A stretch of DNA of 64,000 nucleotides, taken from the NCBI GenBank assembly GCA_021733925.1, contig JAIPJY010000001.1, positions 186,001-250,000 of the forward strand, read 5' to 3'. The translations under genes were made by a program, and so were the position numbers. The notes below the pieces were generated by a model, which did not search any database, was not told the origin of the DNA, and saw only the letters and a list, made by a program, of their open reading frames with translations. Positions 9,166 through 18,227 of the stretch are shown in pieces. This DNA is from Prosthecobacter sp. GTDB lineage: Bacteria; Verrucomicrobiota; Verrucomicrobiia; Verrucomicrobiales; Verrucomicrobiaceae. Each line of letters opens with the position of its first letter. The first letter of the stretch is position 1.

Positions 9166-10509
9166 ATGAAGCACGCATTCATCATCCTTTTCATGCTCCA
9201 TGCTGCCGTTGCTTCCGCCGAATGGCAGGCTGGAGTGGCCAAAGCGGACATCACACCCACGGAATCCGTGCCCCTCGCAGGCTACGGCGGCAAGACGCGC
9301 ATGTCGCAGCGGGTGGAGCATCCCATCTGGTTGAAGGCGCTCGCGCTCAAGGATGACGCGGGTGCCATCTCAGTTCTGGTCACGGCAGACCTTGTCGGCT
9401 TGAGCGAGAAAATGGTTACCATCATCGCCAAGGCCGCATTGGAAAAACATGGCGTCCCCAGAGAGCGGCTGATCTTGAACACCTCGCACAATCACTCCTG
9501 CCCGGTCACGGCGGATGTGCTGTGGCTGTACTATGAATTCACACCGGAAGAGGCAGCGGTGAAGGATCGCTACACCGCGACGGTTTATGCTAAATATGAG
9601 GAGGTGATCGGCGCGGCCATCGCGAACCTCGCACCAGCGGAACTGGCGTTTGATCAGGGTCTGGCCGGGGTGGCAGTGAACCGGCGACGCTCACGCGGGC
9701 CTGAGAGCCGCGCACTCGGCGGGCAGGTGGATCAGGATGTGCCGGTGATCACCGTAAAGGCTGGCAACGACCTCAAGGCCATCGTCTTCGGCTATTCCTG
9801 CCACACGACGGCGCTCGGCGGCTTGAGCATCAATGGAGATTACGCAGGCTTCGCACAGCTTGAGCTGGAAAAGTCCTTTCCCGGGTCCGTAGCCATGTTT
9901 GTGCAGAACTGCGGTGGCGATGCGAATCCACTGCCACGCATTCGCGGCAAGGACCTCGAAGCGACCGAACTCGCGAGCATGTATGGCAAAGTTTTGGCCG
10001 AGGCCGTTCGTCAGGTCATCGCCACCAAGATGCCGCCACTCAATGGCCCCATTCATGCGGCCATGGGCGAGACAGAGCTGCTGCTGCAGCCAGGCATTCC
10101 ACTCGAAGAACTGAAACAACGCGTGCCGAATCTCTCCGGCATGCCGAAACGCGAGTTCGAACACTTCATCCGCCAATACGAGACACTCGGCTCGCCGCCG
10201 GATCGTGTGAAGTATCCAGTTCAAGTCTGGCGCATCGGTGCAGATTTTCAGTTCATCGCACTGACCGGTGAAACAGTGGTGGACTACTCACTCAAATTCA
10301 AAGCCGCCTACGGCTGGAACAGCACCTGGGTCTGCGGCTACAACAACGATCTCACGAGCTATGTGCCCAGCTTGCGTGTGCTCAAAGAGGGCGGCTATGA
10401 AGGAATCACAGGCATGTTTGAATACGGTCATCGTGCGCCTTACACCGAGACCGTGGAGGAGCGGATCACCAAGAAGGTCGAGGAGCTTTTGAAGGCGACA
10501 GAACAGTAG
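9166..10509 (+). CDS. Neutral/alkaline non-lysosomal ceramidase-like hydrolase (copy 2), exported
   Basis: A 447-residue protein with signal peptide (MKHAFIILFMLHAAVASAE). The domain begins WQAGVAKADITPTESVPLAG, followed by LILNTSHNHSCPVTADV (the putative zinc HxH motif in the form HNH) and VFGYSCHTTALGGLSINGDY, all characteristic of the ceramidase-type N-terminal domain. It is more diverged from copy 1 than a recent duplication would be, so the pair may have different substrates. Its stop codon TAG lies inside the left arm of the large palindrome at 10506-10620. It faces the DUF1080 gene convergently. Confidence 0.8.
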   Translation: MKHAFIILFMLHAAVASAEWQAGVAKADITPTESVPLAGYGGKTRMSQRVEHPIWLKALALKDDAGAISVLVTADLVGLSEKMVTIIAKAALEKHGVPRERLILNTSHNHSCPVTADVLWLYYEFTPEEAAVKDRYTATVYAKYEEVIGAAIANLAPAELAFDQGLAGVAVNRRRSRGPESRALGGQVDQDVPVITVKAGNDLKAIVFGYSCHTTALGGLSINGDYAGFAQLELEKSFPGSVAMFVQNCGGDANPLPRIRGKDLEATELASMYGKVLAEAVRQVIATKMPPLNGPIHAAMGETELLLQPGIPLEELKQRVPNLSGMPKREFEHFIRQYETLGSPPDRVKYPVQVWRIGADFQFIALTGETVVDYSLKFKAAYGWNSTWVCGYNNDLTSYVPSLRVLKEGGYEGITGMFEYGHRAPYTETVEERITKKVEELLKATEQ

Positions 10510-10620
10510 CCATCTCGCTCCGCGAGATGAGCACAGCGCTCTCGCAGACTGAATAGGTATGCGAGAACAGCATGAGCTGTCGTTAACGCTGAGCTCATCT
10601 CGACGGAGCGAGATGGCTAC
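10506..10620. repeat. 115-bp imperfect palindrome between convergent genes
   Basis: The left arm 10506-10532 and right arm 10593-10620 are reverse complements except for one bulged base; the stem continues with CAGCG (10534-10538) pairing with CGCTG (10587-10591). Two smaller hairpins sit in the loop: TCTCGCA 10540-10546 with TGCGAGA 10560-10566, and ACAGC 10567-10571 with GCTGT 10576-10580. Both flanking genes end with a TAG that lies 1 bp inside each arm (10507-10509 and, on the minus strand, 10617-10619). It could act as a bidirectional transcript end, and its shape also fits a REP- or MITE-like mobile palindrome that inserted and now provides both stops. Confidence 0.75.
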
Positions 10621-11321
10621 TTTACGACCGGTGCCGTTTGTTCCGGCGTCACCCGGCCGCCGGGTAGTTCCAGAATGCGGATGTTGCGAAAATGGATCTC
10701 CGCTCCTTCCGATTCCAGGCAGAGGTACCCTTTGCGCACCGTGGATTGGCTGATGCCGTTCACGAATTTCCCGTTGATCGAAAGCTTTACCGTGCCGTCC
10801 ACACAGACGACATCGTACGTGTTCCATTCACCCTTGCCTTTGCAGCGCATCTCCCAGGACATGCTGCGTTTGCCACGCGGATTGTCTGGGATGCCTTCGA
10901 GGCCGTTCGCGCCGAAGAGTTCGCCTGAGACGTAGCCCGGGTGGTTCGGCTGGCCGTCTTTGCCGGGGTGCAGGTTCGGCCATTCAAGTTCGAGCATCTG
11001 CACCTCCATGCCTTTGGGCAGTTGTTTGCCTGGAGCAGCTGCCCCCTCGCTCCAGACAAACACGCCGGAATTTCCACCCGCCTCCATGTGCATCCATTCG
11101 ATGTGAAGGATGAAGTTTTCATACTGCTTCTCGCTGCGCATCACACCGATGGGCTTCCCATGGCACACGAGCAGGCCGTCTTTGACGCTCCAGGTGTCAG
11201 GGCTGGTGTTCACATCCACCCAGCCGGAGAGGTCCTTGCCGTTGAAGAGATCGCGCCACTGTAGGGCGTCCTCTGCGAGCAAGGCAGTGCCAAGGATTAA
11301 GCTAAGAAGAATGTGTTTCAT
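10617..11321 (-). CDS. DUF1080 (3-keto-disaccharide hydrolase-type) exported protein
   Basis: A 234-residue protein with signal peptide ([18 protein letters not shown]). The core [59 protein letters not shown] and ELPGG end motif define the DUF1080 concanavalin-like domain, which is massively expanded in PVC bacteria and includes 3-keto-glucoside hydrolases. The segment [11 protein letters not shown] is the conserved substrate-side strand. It overlaps the upstream amidohydrolase gene by 4 bp, so they form an operon. Its stop codon is inside the palindrome described at 10506-10620. Specific substrate unknown. Confidence 0.88.
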   Translation of the reverse strand: MKHILLSLILGTALLAEDALQWRDLFNGKDLSGWVDVNTSPDTWSVKDGLLVCHGKPIGVMRSEKQYENFILHIEWMHMEAGGNSGVFVWSEGAAAPGKQLPKGMEVQMLELEWPNLHPGKDGQPNHPGYVSGELFGANGLEGIPDNPRGKRSMSWEMRCKGKGEWNTYDVVCVDGTVKLSINGKFVNGISQSTVRKGYLCLESEGAEIHFRNIRILELPGGRVTPEQTAPVVK

Positions 11322-12763
11322 GGAGTGATTCTTACAGCGCGTCCAGGACGGGCTTCTTTCACGAGTTTGCCATCACGCACGACGGGAACACCGTTCACGA
11401 TGACATAGGGAATACCAGCGGAAGGAGCCGTTGGCGACTCAAAGGTTGCACGGTCGATTACGTTCGCCGGATCGAAGACGGTGATGTCCGCATCGGCACC
11501 CAGGGCGATGCGGCCTTTGCCTTTCATCATCGGAACGTATCCTTCAAGACGCTGGGCGGGCAGGATCGTCATCTTGGCGAGTGCTTCCATCAGCGGCAGC
11601 AACTTTTTCTCGCGCGAGTAATGACCCAGCACGCGAGCGAAGGTTCCCGCGCCGCGGGGATGTCCTTTGCCATCAATGAAGGGAACGCCGTCGCTCGCGA
11701 TCATCACCCCAGGATGTGCGATGGCCATCTCTACATTTTCATCCCTCATCATGTAGATGATCACCCAGCCGCCATGCTTGCGGTAGCGCTCGAAACTCTC
11801 CTGCGTGAGCCGTTCACCTGTCGCGGCCCAGGCGAGATCGCCGTAGTCGATCTTGAGATTGCCCTGCCAGCCGGGATTGAACATCGCGGACTCCAGCACG
11901 GTGGATGCGGCGGTGTAGGGGTACACTTCGGTGGTGATGTCCATGCCTGCTGCCTTGCTGGCATCGATGAGTTTTAAAACTTCGCTCATGTCGCCGATGG
12001 CGCTGCTGCCGACATGCACGATGTGCAACGCCGCGCCGGCCGTTTTTGCGGCGATGATCGCTTCCTGGATTGCGGCGATGCCAAAGGCGCGCGTATGCAC
12101 AAACGCGGGCACCTTGCGCTTGGCTGCGATGCGAAACATGGCCTCGATCTCGTTCGGTGCGGCGGCAGGCGTGTAGTTGATGCCAAAGCCAATGCCCAGC
12201 GCGCCCTCATCGAGTCCACGGTGTATCGCATCGCCCATGAGTTGCAATTCCTTGTCCGTAGCCCCCTTGTTCGCTCCATCAGGCTTCGCGCCGAGTCCCG
12301 CGACCTTTGCACGGTTGACTGCCCAGTGTCCGATCTCCAGTCCAGGATGAAATGCGGCAAAGCGTGCGGCGATGTGGCCCACCGTGGCTCCGTAGTTCAG
12401 CGGTGCCGTGCCTTCCATCGCACGGTACCACGCGGCCACCGGATACACTCCCGCTTCCAGGTCGAGCGCTGTGGTGACGCCATCACAAGCTTTGATCTGC
12501 ATATCACTCGTGGTCTGCCCATGGGCATGGATGTCGATGAAGCCAGGCGCGACGACATGTCCCTTCACATTCAGCGTTTCTTTACCGGCAAGCGGTGTTT
12601 CGGAGATCGCGGCGATCTTGCCCTCACGAACACCAATATGACGAACCGCGTCCAGATTTGTCGCCGGGTCCATCAAACGGCCATTATTAAGTACGAGGTC
12701 GTATTCTTCCGCGAAACAGTGGCTAACATGAAAAAACAACAGGAAGAGCAAAAACGACCTCAT
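11318..12763 (-). CDS. Exported D-aminoacylase-like amidohydrolase
   Basis: A 481-residue amidohydrolase-superfamily enzyme. After a signal peptide ([18 protein letters not shown]) come [19 protein letters not shown], the metal-binding [16 protein letters not shown], a metal-ligand-type [12 protein letters not shown], and a C-terminus [20 protein letters not shown] with [15 protein letters not shown] that closely follows N-acyl-D-amino-acid deacylases and dihydroorotase-like relatives. The expected reaction is hydrolysis of an N-acyl amino acid or cyclic amide in the periplasm. ATG 12763 was chosen because it begins the signal peptide; an in-frame start at 12826 would add 21 residues. It overlaps the DUF1080 gene by 4 bp. 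Confidence 0.82.
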   Translation of the reverse strand: MRSFLLFLLFFHVSHCFAEEYDLVLNNGRLMDPATNLDAVRHIGVREGKIAAISETPLAGKETLNVKGHVVAPGFIDIHAHGQTTSDMQIKACDGVTTALDLEAGVYPVAAWYRAMEGTAPLNYGATVGHIAARFAAFHPGLEIGHWAVNRAKVAGLGAKPDGANKGATDKELQLMGDAIHRGLDEGALGIGFGINYTPAAAPNEIEAMFRIAAKRKVPAFVHTRAFGIAAIQEAIIAAKTAGAALHIVHVGSSAIGDMSEVLKLIDASKAAGMDITTEVYPYTAASTVLESAMFNPGWQGNLKIDYGDLAWAATGERLTQESFERYRKHGGWVIIYMMRDENVEMAIAHPGVMIASDGVPFIDGKGHPRGAGTFARVLGHYSREKKLLPLMEALAKMTILPAQRLEGYVPMMKGKGRIALGADADITVFDPANVIDRATFESPTAPSAGIPYVIVNGVPVVRDGKLVKEARPGRAVRITP

Positions 12764-12967
12764 GAACCTGAAACGGCATGCCGGCTTGATTTCTTCATCG
12801 GGTGGGTCGCTCACAGTGGGTTTCATCTATGATGTCTATGGGAAGCGTTGGCGCTCTAAGCTGGATACGGCGCGTGATGATAGGGATATCGAAAAGATCG
12901 AACATGGGGCCCCGATGCCTGTCTCATGCTTACCTCCCGGGCATGCAAACCTTCGCGCCCAACTAAA

Positions 12968-13486
12968 ATGACCAACCTCCGTTTGTTCCTGCTGGCCGCG
13001 CTCTGCGCGTGCTCTTGCTCATGCCAAAGCGTCTCCAAAGTCGCATCCCGAAAGATCGTAAGCATGGGTTCCGTCGGAACCATCAGCAATGTCAAGACGA
13101 CCGCTTACACCCAAAGCGAAAGCGACCACATTGTGTACGGCGCCAAGAGCGCCGTCGGCAACACCCTCAAGTTCGGAGCTGTGCGCAGTGCCGCCGCAGA
13201 CTGGTCTGTTTACCCAGTCGGGACGGAGTTCAAAATCGAAGGCGAGCCTTATGTTTATCAGGTGGACGACTACGGTTCTGCGCTCGTCGGCACCCGGACC
13301 ATCGATCTCTACCGCCCATCCAAGGCAGCCATGAACCAATGGGGAGCGCGACTGGTCAATATCAAGGTTCTCAAATGGGGATCCTTTGACCAGAGCCTTG
13401 CGATCATGAAACCGCGCGAGGGGATCAAGCCCCACATCCGCCAAATGGTCAGCGCGATCGAGACCCGCCGTCCCCCAGACTCCTAA
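12968..13486 (+). CDS. 3D-domain lipoprotein
   Basis: A 172-residue protein. The N-terminus MTNLRLFLLAALCACSCSC is a signal peptide with a lipobox-like LCAC and three closely spaced cysteines. The mature part contains TTAYTQSESDHIVYGAKSA and VGTEFKIEGEPYVYQVDDYG followed by TRTIDLYRPSKAAMNQWG, which matches the 3D domain (three conserved Asp) found in MltA-type lytic transglycosylases and resuscitation/cell-wall proteins. A role at the peptidoglycan is inferred. ATG 12968 starts the signal peptide; the 14 residues upstream are not signal-like. It is transcribed divergently from the amidohydrolase across about 200 bp of intergenic DNA in which I see no clear element. Confidence 0.75.
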   Translation: MTNLRLFLLAALCACSCSCQSVSKVASRKIVSMGSVGTISNVKTTAYTQSESDHIVYGAKSAVGNTLKFGAVRSAAADWSVYPVGTEFKIEGEPYVYQVDDYGSALVGTRTIDLYRPSKAAMNQWGARLVNIKVLKWGSFDQSLAIMKPREGIKPHIRQMVSAIETRRPPDS

Positions 13487-13521
13487 TGCGGTGGCGATAG
13501 CCTGCGTAAGGCCACGATGAG

Positions 13522-14898
13522 TTACAGCAGCTCTCCCATCACCTTGCCACCTTCGGCCACGATCGGACGTGGGCGCCCCTGAGGGTCGATCCAGTTGCTG
13601 TTCTGTTCGATGCCGAGGTGATGAAACACCGTTGCGGCGAGATCACCCGGCGCGACGCGGCGGGTCTCGATCTCTCCACCATGCTTGTCGGTGCTGCCGA
13701 TGACCTGTCCGTGGCGCAGACCGCCGCCGGCCATGACCATGGACATCACACGCGGCCAGTGATCGCGGCCAGCATTCTTGTTGATCACGGGACTGCGGCC
13801 AAACTCGCCCATCATGAGAATCAACGTGCTGTCGAGCAGCCCACGGTCTTCAAGATCGGTGACGATGGCGTGCAATGTGCGGTCCACGCTGGGCAGCAGC
13901 GGGGTGAGGCCTTTCTTGATGCCGCCCCACTTCACTTCATCACCATGATGATCAAAGTAACCCCATGCACCGCTGACGGTGACAAAGGTGGAGCCAGCCT
14001 CAATGAGCCGGCGTGCGAGCAGGGCTTTCTCGCCGAGGCTGTCACGGCCGTATTTGTCCCGCATGGCGGGTGATTCTTCATCAAGATTGAGCGCACGCTG
14101 CGCGCTGCCGGCCATCAGCACCTCATAGGCCTGCTGCGTGAAGTGATCCGCCGAGGCGATGGATTCATTCGTGCCGATGCCACGCTTCCACTGGTCCATT
14201 TGTTCCGCCAGAGCACGGCGGGTGCCGAGCCGCTCGATGCTGAGACCTTCGACAAGTTTGAGGCGGCCTGACAAATCCTTGCCGCTGACTGGATTAAAAT
14301 CATTGCCCATGTGGCCCGCGCCCCAGATGTCGGCGGGCAGCGAATCAGCGAGCGCCACATAACCCGGAATGCCCGGGGCATTGGCGCCCCGAAACTTCGC
14401 GGCGATGGAACCCATGGAGGGATAGCCTCCGCCATCACGACCATCGTTCGTGCGCCGTGCGAGTGGATTGCAGGCCTGCATGGTGATGGGGGTGTGATCA
14501 CTTGCGCTGCAATCGACCGAGCGAATCAGCGTGAGCCGGTCCATGATCTTCGCGGTCAGCGGCAGATGCTCGCACACATGAATGCCCGGAACTTTTGTCG
14601 GGATGTGGCCGAAGGGGCCGCGAATCTCGCTCGGAGCATCGGGTTTTGGGTCCCACATGTCGATGTGGCTTGGGCCGCCCGAGAGCCAAAAGAGAACGAC
14701 ATTCGTCTTGCGCGCCGCTTGTCCCGCTGCGGCGGCGAACGCTTGCTGCTGGAACAGCGAGGGGACTGAAATGCCCGCCAGTCCCGCAAGTCCGGTCTGC
14801 AAAAAGCCTCGGCGGGTCGAGCCGATGCGCAGCAAATCGCCACCCGCAGGGCTGAAAGCCTGCGGAATGCTCGGGGAGGGAATGGCAGTGGGTTTCAT
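13522..14898 (-). CDS. DUF1501 domain protein with Tat signal
   Basis: A complete 458-residue DUF1501 protein. A twin-arginine signal (STRRGFLQTGLAGLAG) precedes TNVVLFWLSGGPSHIDMWDP, the family's N-terminal signature resembling sulfatase/phosphatase cores, and later SLGEKALLARRLIEAGSTFV, ILMMGEFGRSPVINKNAGRD and MAGGGLRHGQVIGSTD. Residues following FLS in classical sulfatases are not conserved, so the catalytic activity remains unknown. DUF1501 genes normally pair with DUF1553/1549 cytochromes; here neither neighbour is one, since the gene faces the 3D-domain lipoprotein and diverges from purM. Confidence 0.88.
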   Translation of the reverse strand: MKPTAIPSPSIPQAFSPAGGDLLRIGSTRRGFLQTGLAGLAGISVPSLFQQQAFAAAAGQAARKTNVVLFWLSGGPSHIDMWDPKPDAPSEIRGPFGHIPTKVPGIHVCEHLPLTAKIMDRLTLIRSVDCSASDHTPITMQACNPLARRTNDGRDGGGYPSMGSIAAKFRGANAPGIPGYVALADSLPADIWGAGHMGNDFNPVSGKDLSGRLKLVEGLSIERLGTRRALAEQMDQWKRGIGTNESIASADHFTQQAYEVLMAGSAQRALNLDEESPAMRDKYGRDSLGEKALLARRLIEAGSTFVTVSGAWGYFDHHGDEVKWGGIKKGLTPLLPSVDRTLHAIVTDLEDRGLLDSTLILMMGEFGRSPVINKNAGRDHWPRVMSMVMAGGGLRHGQVIGSTDKHGGEIETRRVAPGDLAATVFHHLGIEQNSNWIDPQGRPRPIVAEGGKVMGELL

Positions 14899-15070
14899 GC
14901 GCGTGAGGTCAGATGGCTGAAGAACCTACGTCGCGAGACTGTCGGCCTTGCTTCGGCCGGGCAAATCGCTTCAGCGGTGGAGGGGAGGGGACCACCCCAA
15001 CATTCCGCACACCAAGTTTCCGTTTGAGCAGCTCCGGCTTTCGGGCTAGGCAACCGGCCATCTATTTTCC

Positions 15071-16072
15071 ATGAGCAGCCCCTCCGCACACACGTACAAA
15101 GAAGCCGGCGTCGATATTCACGAAGCAGCATCGCTGGTCGATGACATCGGCGTGCTGGTGCGGCGCACGCAGCAGAAGCGGAAACTGGCCAATCCCTTTG
15201 GTCTGTTCGCCGCCGCCTACGACCTCAGCGGCTACAAGCATCCCATCATTCTCACGGGCTGTGACGGGGTCGGCACGAAGATCGAGCTGCTGATCAAACA
15301 CGATCAGCTCGAAGCCGCCGGCAAAGACCTCGTGGCCATGAATGTGAACGACGTGCTCACGACGGGGGCAGATCCCATCATGTTCCTGGATTACGTGGGC
15401 ATTCCGAAGATTCAGAAGACGCAGATCACCCGCATTATCGCCGGAATGACCGAATACCTGGAGGCGTGCAACTGCATCCTGGCCGGCGGTGAGACGGCCG
15501 AGATGCCCGGCATGGTGCCCGAGGGCATGGTCGAGCTCAGCGGCTTCGCCATCGGCGCCTGCGAAAAGGAAGACTTGCTCGATCCCGGTACCATCGCCGC
15601 CGGTGATGTGCTCATCGGCTGGCCCAGTGCAGGTTTCCACGCAAATGGCTTCAGCCTCGTTCGACGCATCATCGAGAAGGAGAATCTCCAGTTCAGCGAG
15701 GACGAGATGCGTACTCTGCTGCTGCCTACGCTTCTCTACCATGAGCAGCCGGCTGCTCTCAAAGCCGCGGGCATCCGCCCGAAGGCCATGGCGCACATCA
15801 CCGGTGGCGGTCTGCCGGAGAATCTGGGCCGCATGTTCCTGAAGCGTGGTCTGGGTGCAAATCTACGTATTCCATTCTGGCAGAACGATGTAGTGCAAAA
15901 AGTGCTGCGCCATGCGGACAAGAAAGACGCCATCGACACTTTCAACATGGGTCTCGGCTGGGTCGCCATCGTCTCATCGGCAGATGCCGACAAAGCCCTC
16001 ACCTGCGGCAAGGGTGCCGTAATCATCGGCGAGATGGACACCAGCGCCCAGGTCAGCGTGGAGATCGTCTGA
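15071..16072 (+). CDS. purM: Phosphoribosylformylglycinamidine cyclo-ligase (AIR synthetase)
   Basis: A 333-residue protein of normal PurM length. It catalyses ATP-dependent closure of FGAM to 5-aminoimidazole ribotide in purine synthesis. Diagnostic segments are TGCDGVGTKIELLIK, AMNVNDVLTTGADPIMFLDY, ILAGGETAEMPGMV, and IGWPSAGFHANGFSLVRRII, plus HITGGGLPENLGRM, all conserved in the AIRS family. The start MSSPSAHTYKEAGVDIHEA places the family's TYKxAGVDI motif at the expected N-terminus. It is separated by 172 bp from the divergent DUF1501 gene; a weak CGGCC/GGCCG hairpin lies in that gap. An SGNH hydrolase gene follows on the same strand. Confidence 0.97.
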   Translation: MSSPSAHTYKEAGVDIHEAASLVDDIGVLVRRTQQKRKLANPFGLFAAAYDLSGYKHPIILTGCDGVGTKIELLIKHDQLEAAGKDLVAMNVNDVLTTGADPIMFLDYVGIPKIQKTQITRIIAGMTEYLEACNCILAGGETAEMPGMVPEGMVELSGFAIGACEKEDLLDPGTIAAGDVLIGWPSAGFHANGFSLVRRIIEKENLQFSEDEMRTLLLPTLLYHEQPAALKAAGIRPKAMAHITGGGLPENLGRMFLKRGLGANLRIPFWQNDVVQKVLRHADKKDAIDTFNMGLGWVAIVSSADADKALTCGKGAVIIGEMDTSAQVSVEIV

Positions 16073-16109
16073 AAGATTGACCGTTTTTAGGCAGTGAATG
16101 GGATTACCC

Positions 16110-16805
16110 ATGAACCGCCTTCTTCCTGTTCTTTCGCTCCTTCTCTGTTTCGGTGGCCTGCTCAGCGCCACCGCTCAGCAGCCTGCACCACCTGCCAAGT
16201 CCAAGCGTCCCCCGAATTCGGCCATGGCCCCGATTCAGGATGTCGCCGGCCTGCCTCGCGTCCTTCTGATCGGTGACTCGATTTCCATCGGCTACACCCT
16301 GCCCGTGCGGAAACTGCTGGAGGGCAAAGCCAACGTACACCGCATCCCCACCAACGGCGGTCCGACCAAAAACGGAGTCGCCAACATCGCCAAATGGCTT
16401 GGCACCGGCAAATGGGACGTGATTCACTTCAACTGGGGCATCCACGACCTCAAATACATGCCCGATGGCAAGCGCCAGGTCGAACCCGCCGACTACGAGG
16501 CCAATCTACGCAGCCTCGTCGCCACCTTGAAGAAGACCGGTGCCAAGCTCATCTGGGCCGCGACCACGCCGATCCCAGAGGGCGAGCTCACTCCGCCCCG
16601 GAAATTCGGCCAGGTGAAGGAGTACAATGACATCGCCGCCAAGGTGATGGCGGAAAACGGCGTCGCCATCGATGATCTGAACGCCCGCATCACACCTCAG
16701 CTCGCCACGATGCAGAATCCGCACGATGTGCATTACACCCCCGCTGGCAGCGAATATCTGGCCCAGCAGGTCGCCGAGGAGATCGGCCGGGCGCTGGCCA
16801 AGTGA
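16110..16805 (+). CDS. Exported SGNH/GDSL-type hydrolase
   Basis: A 231-residue protein with signal peptide (MNRLLPVLSLLLCFGGLLSATA). The block I motif RVLLIGDSISIGY contains the nucleophile serine of the SGNH family, block II/III are represented by NGGPTKNG and FNWGIHDLK (N and H region), and block V DVHYTPAGSEYLAQQVA supplies the catalytic Asp/His pair. The expected activity is esterase, often carbohydrate deacetylation in PVC homologues, but the substrate is unknown. ATG 16110 starts the signal peptide. It is 37 bp downstream of purM. Confidence 0.85.
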   Translation: MNRLLPVLSLLLCFGGLLSATAQQPAPPAKSKRPPNSAMAPIQDVAGLPRVLLIGDSISIGYTLPVRKLLEGKANVHRIPTNGGPTKNGVANIAKWLGTGKWDVIHFNWGIHDLKYMPDGKRQVEPADYEANLRSLVATLKKTGAKLIWAATTPIPEGELTPPRKFGQVKEYNDIAAKVMAENGVAIDDLNARITPQLATMQNPHDVHYTPAGSEYLAQQVAEEIGRALAK

Positions 16806-16924
16806 GTCGGGCGGGTGGTTTGCCCATTCCATACAGCGTGATTTTTTGTCAGCGCCTGCGGTGGATTCCGGTGCATCATGGGCGGGTTGCATTGGCCATG
16901 CGACGTAACCAACCAACACCTGTC

Positions 16925-18175
16925 ATGAATACCCTGTCTCGCCGCTGCTTGTTTGTCATGGTGCTCGTTGCCATGGTGGGCACCCCGCTGCTCAAAGCTG
17001 CCGAGGCTGCACCGGACAAACTGCTGCGTGAATCCATGCTGCTGCCCGGCGTTTCTTTGTCGGAAGGAATCTCTGAAATCACCGGCGTCGCCATCAGCCC
17101 GTTGCTGGGGGTCAGCGCCATGGGTGTTTGGACTTACTACAAGACTGAGCCTCATTTGCGCCATCGCCTGCCGTGGTACTGCCATCCGGGTGTGTGGGGC
17201 ACAGGGATGGCCTTGATCCTCGTGTGCTTTCTCAAAGACTTCCTCGGCACCGCCGCTCCACCGCTGGTCAAAAAGCCGCTCGATTTCCTTGAGCTGTTCG
17301 AAAACAAGGCGAGTGCACTCGTCGCCAGCGTTGGTTTCGTCCCTCTTGTCGCCCTCGCCATGGCCCACTTTGACACGGTTCAGCCGCAGGCCGTGGGACA
17401 GCTGGCGGATTCAGGCCTGGCTGTGATGCCAGTAGCAAGCGTGATCGACTTTGGCGTCCACACCCCCTGGATTTCCATTCCCGTCGCCATCATGGCCTTC
17501 GGTGTCGTCTGGCTCAGTTCGCACGCCATCAATGTGCTCATTGCACTCTCTCCCTTTGGCATCGTCGATGCAGGCCTCAAACTCGTCAAACTGGGCCTCA
17601 TGGCGCTGGTGGCTGGCAGTACACTGATCCATCCCTATGCCGGTGCGGCGGTCTCCCTCCTGCTGATTCTCATCGGCCTGGTGTTTGCAGGCTGGTCCTT
17701 TCGCCTCACCCTGTTTGGCACGTTCATGGGCAGCGACTTTTTGCTCAACAAGCGTGCCACCGCCGCCGACGTGGAAACCGGCGTGAAAGGCTTTCTGGCC
17801 CGCCGCACCGAGGGCGTGCCCGCGCGCACCTTGGTCCGGCTGAAGCAGGACCCCGCAGGCCGCCCTGTGCTCACTTATCACCCGTGGCTGGTTTTGCCCG
17901 AGCGCCGCATCGCTCTGGCAGAGGCCGACATGGTCATTTGCAAAGGCCTGATTCATCCCTCGCTGGCTCAGCGCCATGCGCCAGCACCGGCGTCCGTCCG
18001 CAGCACACTCATTTTGCTGCCACGTTATCGCAGATTGGAAGACGCGATCGCCCGGCACTTCGGCTGCCAGGAAGTCATGGATGGGGCGCTCCTGCGCGGC
18101 TTCAAGGCCATGCGTCAGTGGCTCGTGGAGATGCTATCCTCCGGAAGAAAACTCGTGGAAATGCACCAAGGTTGA
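16925..18175 (+). CDS. Multi-pass membrane protein of unknown function
   Basis: A 416-residue protein with a cleavable-looking N-terminus (MNTLSRRCLFVMVLVAMVG to LLKAAEAA) and about six to seven hydrophobic segments, at roughly residues 50-70, 92-112, 135-155, 185-215 (two), 225-265 (two). The C-terminal ~130 residues are soluble and basic (LLNKRATAADVETGVKGFLA, LTYHPWLVLPERRIALA, LLPRYRRLEDAIARHFG). I do not recognise a family. ATG 16925 was chosen since it begins the hydrophobic leader; the open frame extends to 16802. It lies between an SGNH hydrolase and lysA with close spacing on both sides. Confidence 0.7.
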   Translation: MNTLSRRCLFVMVLVAMVGTPLLKAAEAAPDKLLRESMLLPGVSLSEGISEITGVAISPLLGVSAMGVWTYYKTEPHLRHRLPWYCHPGVWGTGMALILVCFLKDFLGTAAPPLVKKPLDFLELFENKASALVASVGFVPLVALAMAHFDTVQPQAVGQLADSGLAVMPVASVIDFGVHTPWISIPVAIMAFGVVWLSSHAINVLIALSPFGIVDAGLKLVKLGLMALVAGSTLIHPYAGAAVSLLLILIGLVFAGWSFRLTLFGTFMGSDFLLNKRATAADVETGVKGFLARRTEGVPARTLVRLKQDPAGRPVLTYHPWLVLPERRIALAEADMVICKGLIHPSLAQRHAPAPASVRSTLILLPRYRRLEDAIARHFGCQEVMDGALLRGFKAMRQWLVEMLSSGRKLVEMHQG

Positions 18176-18227
18176 ACCGTCGCGAGGTTGCGCAGGCGTG
18201 AATCCCGCCTATTTACGCCGCCCGCTT

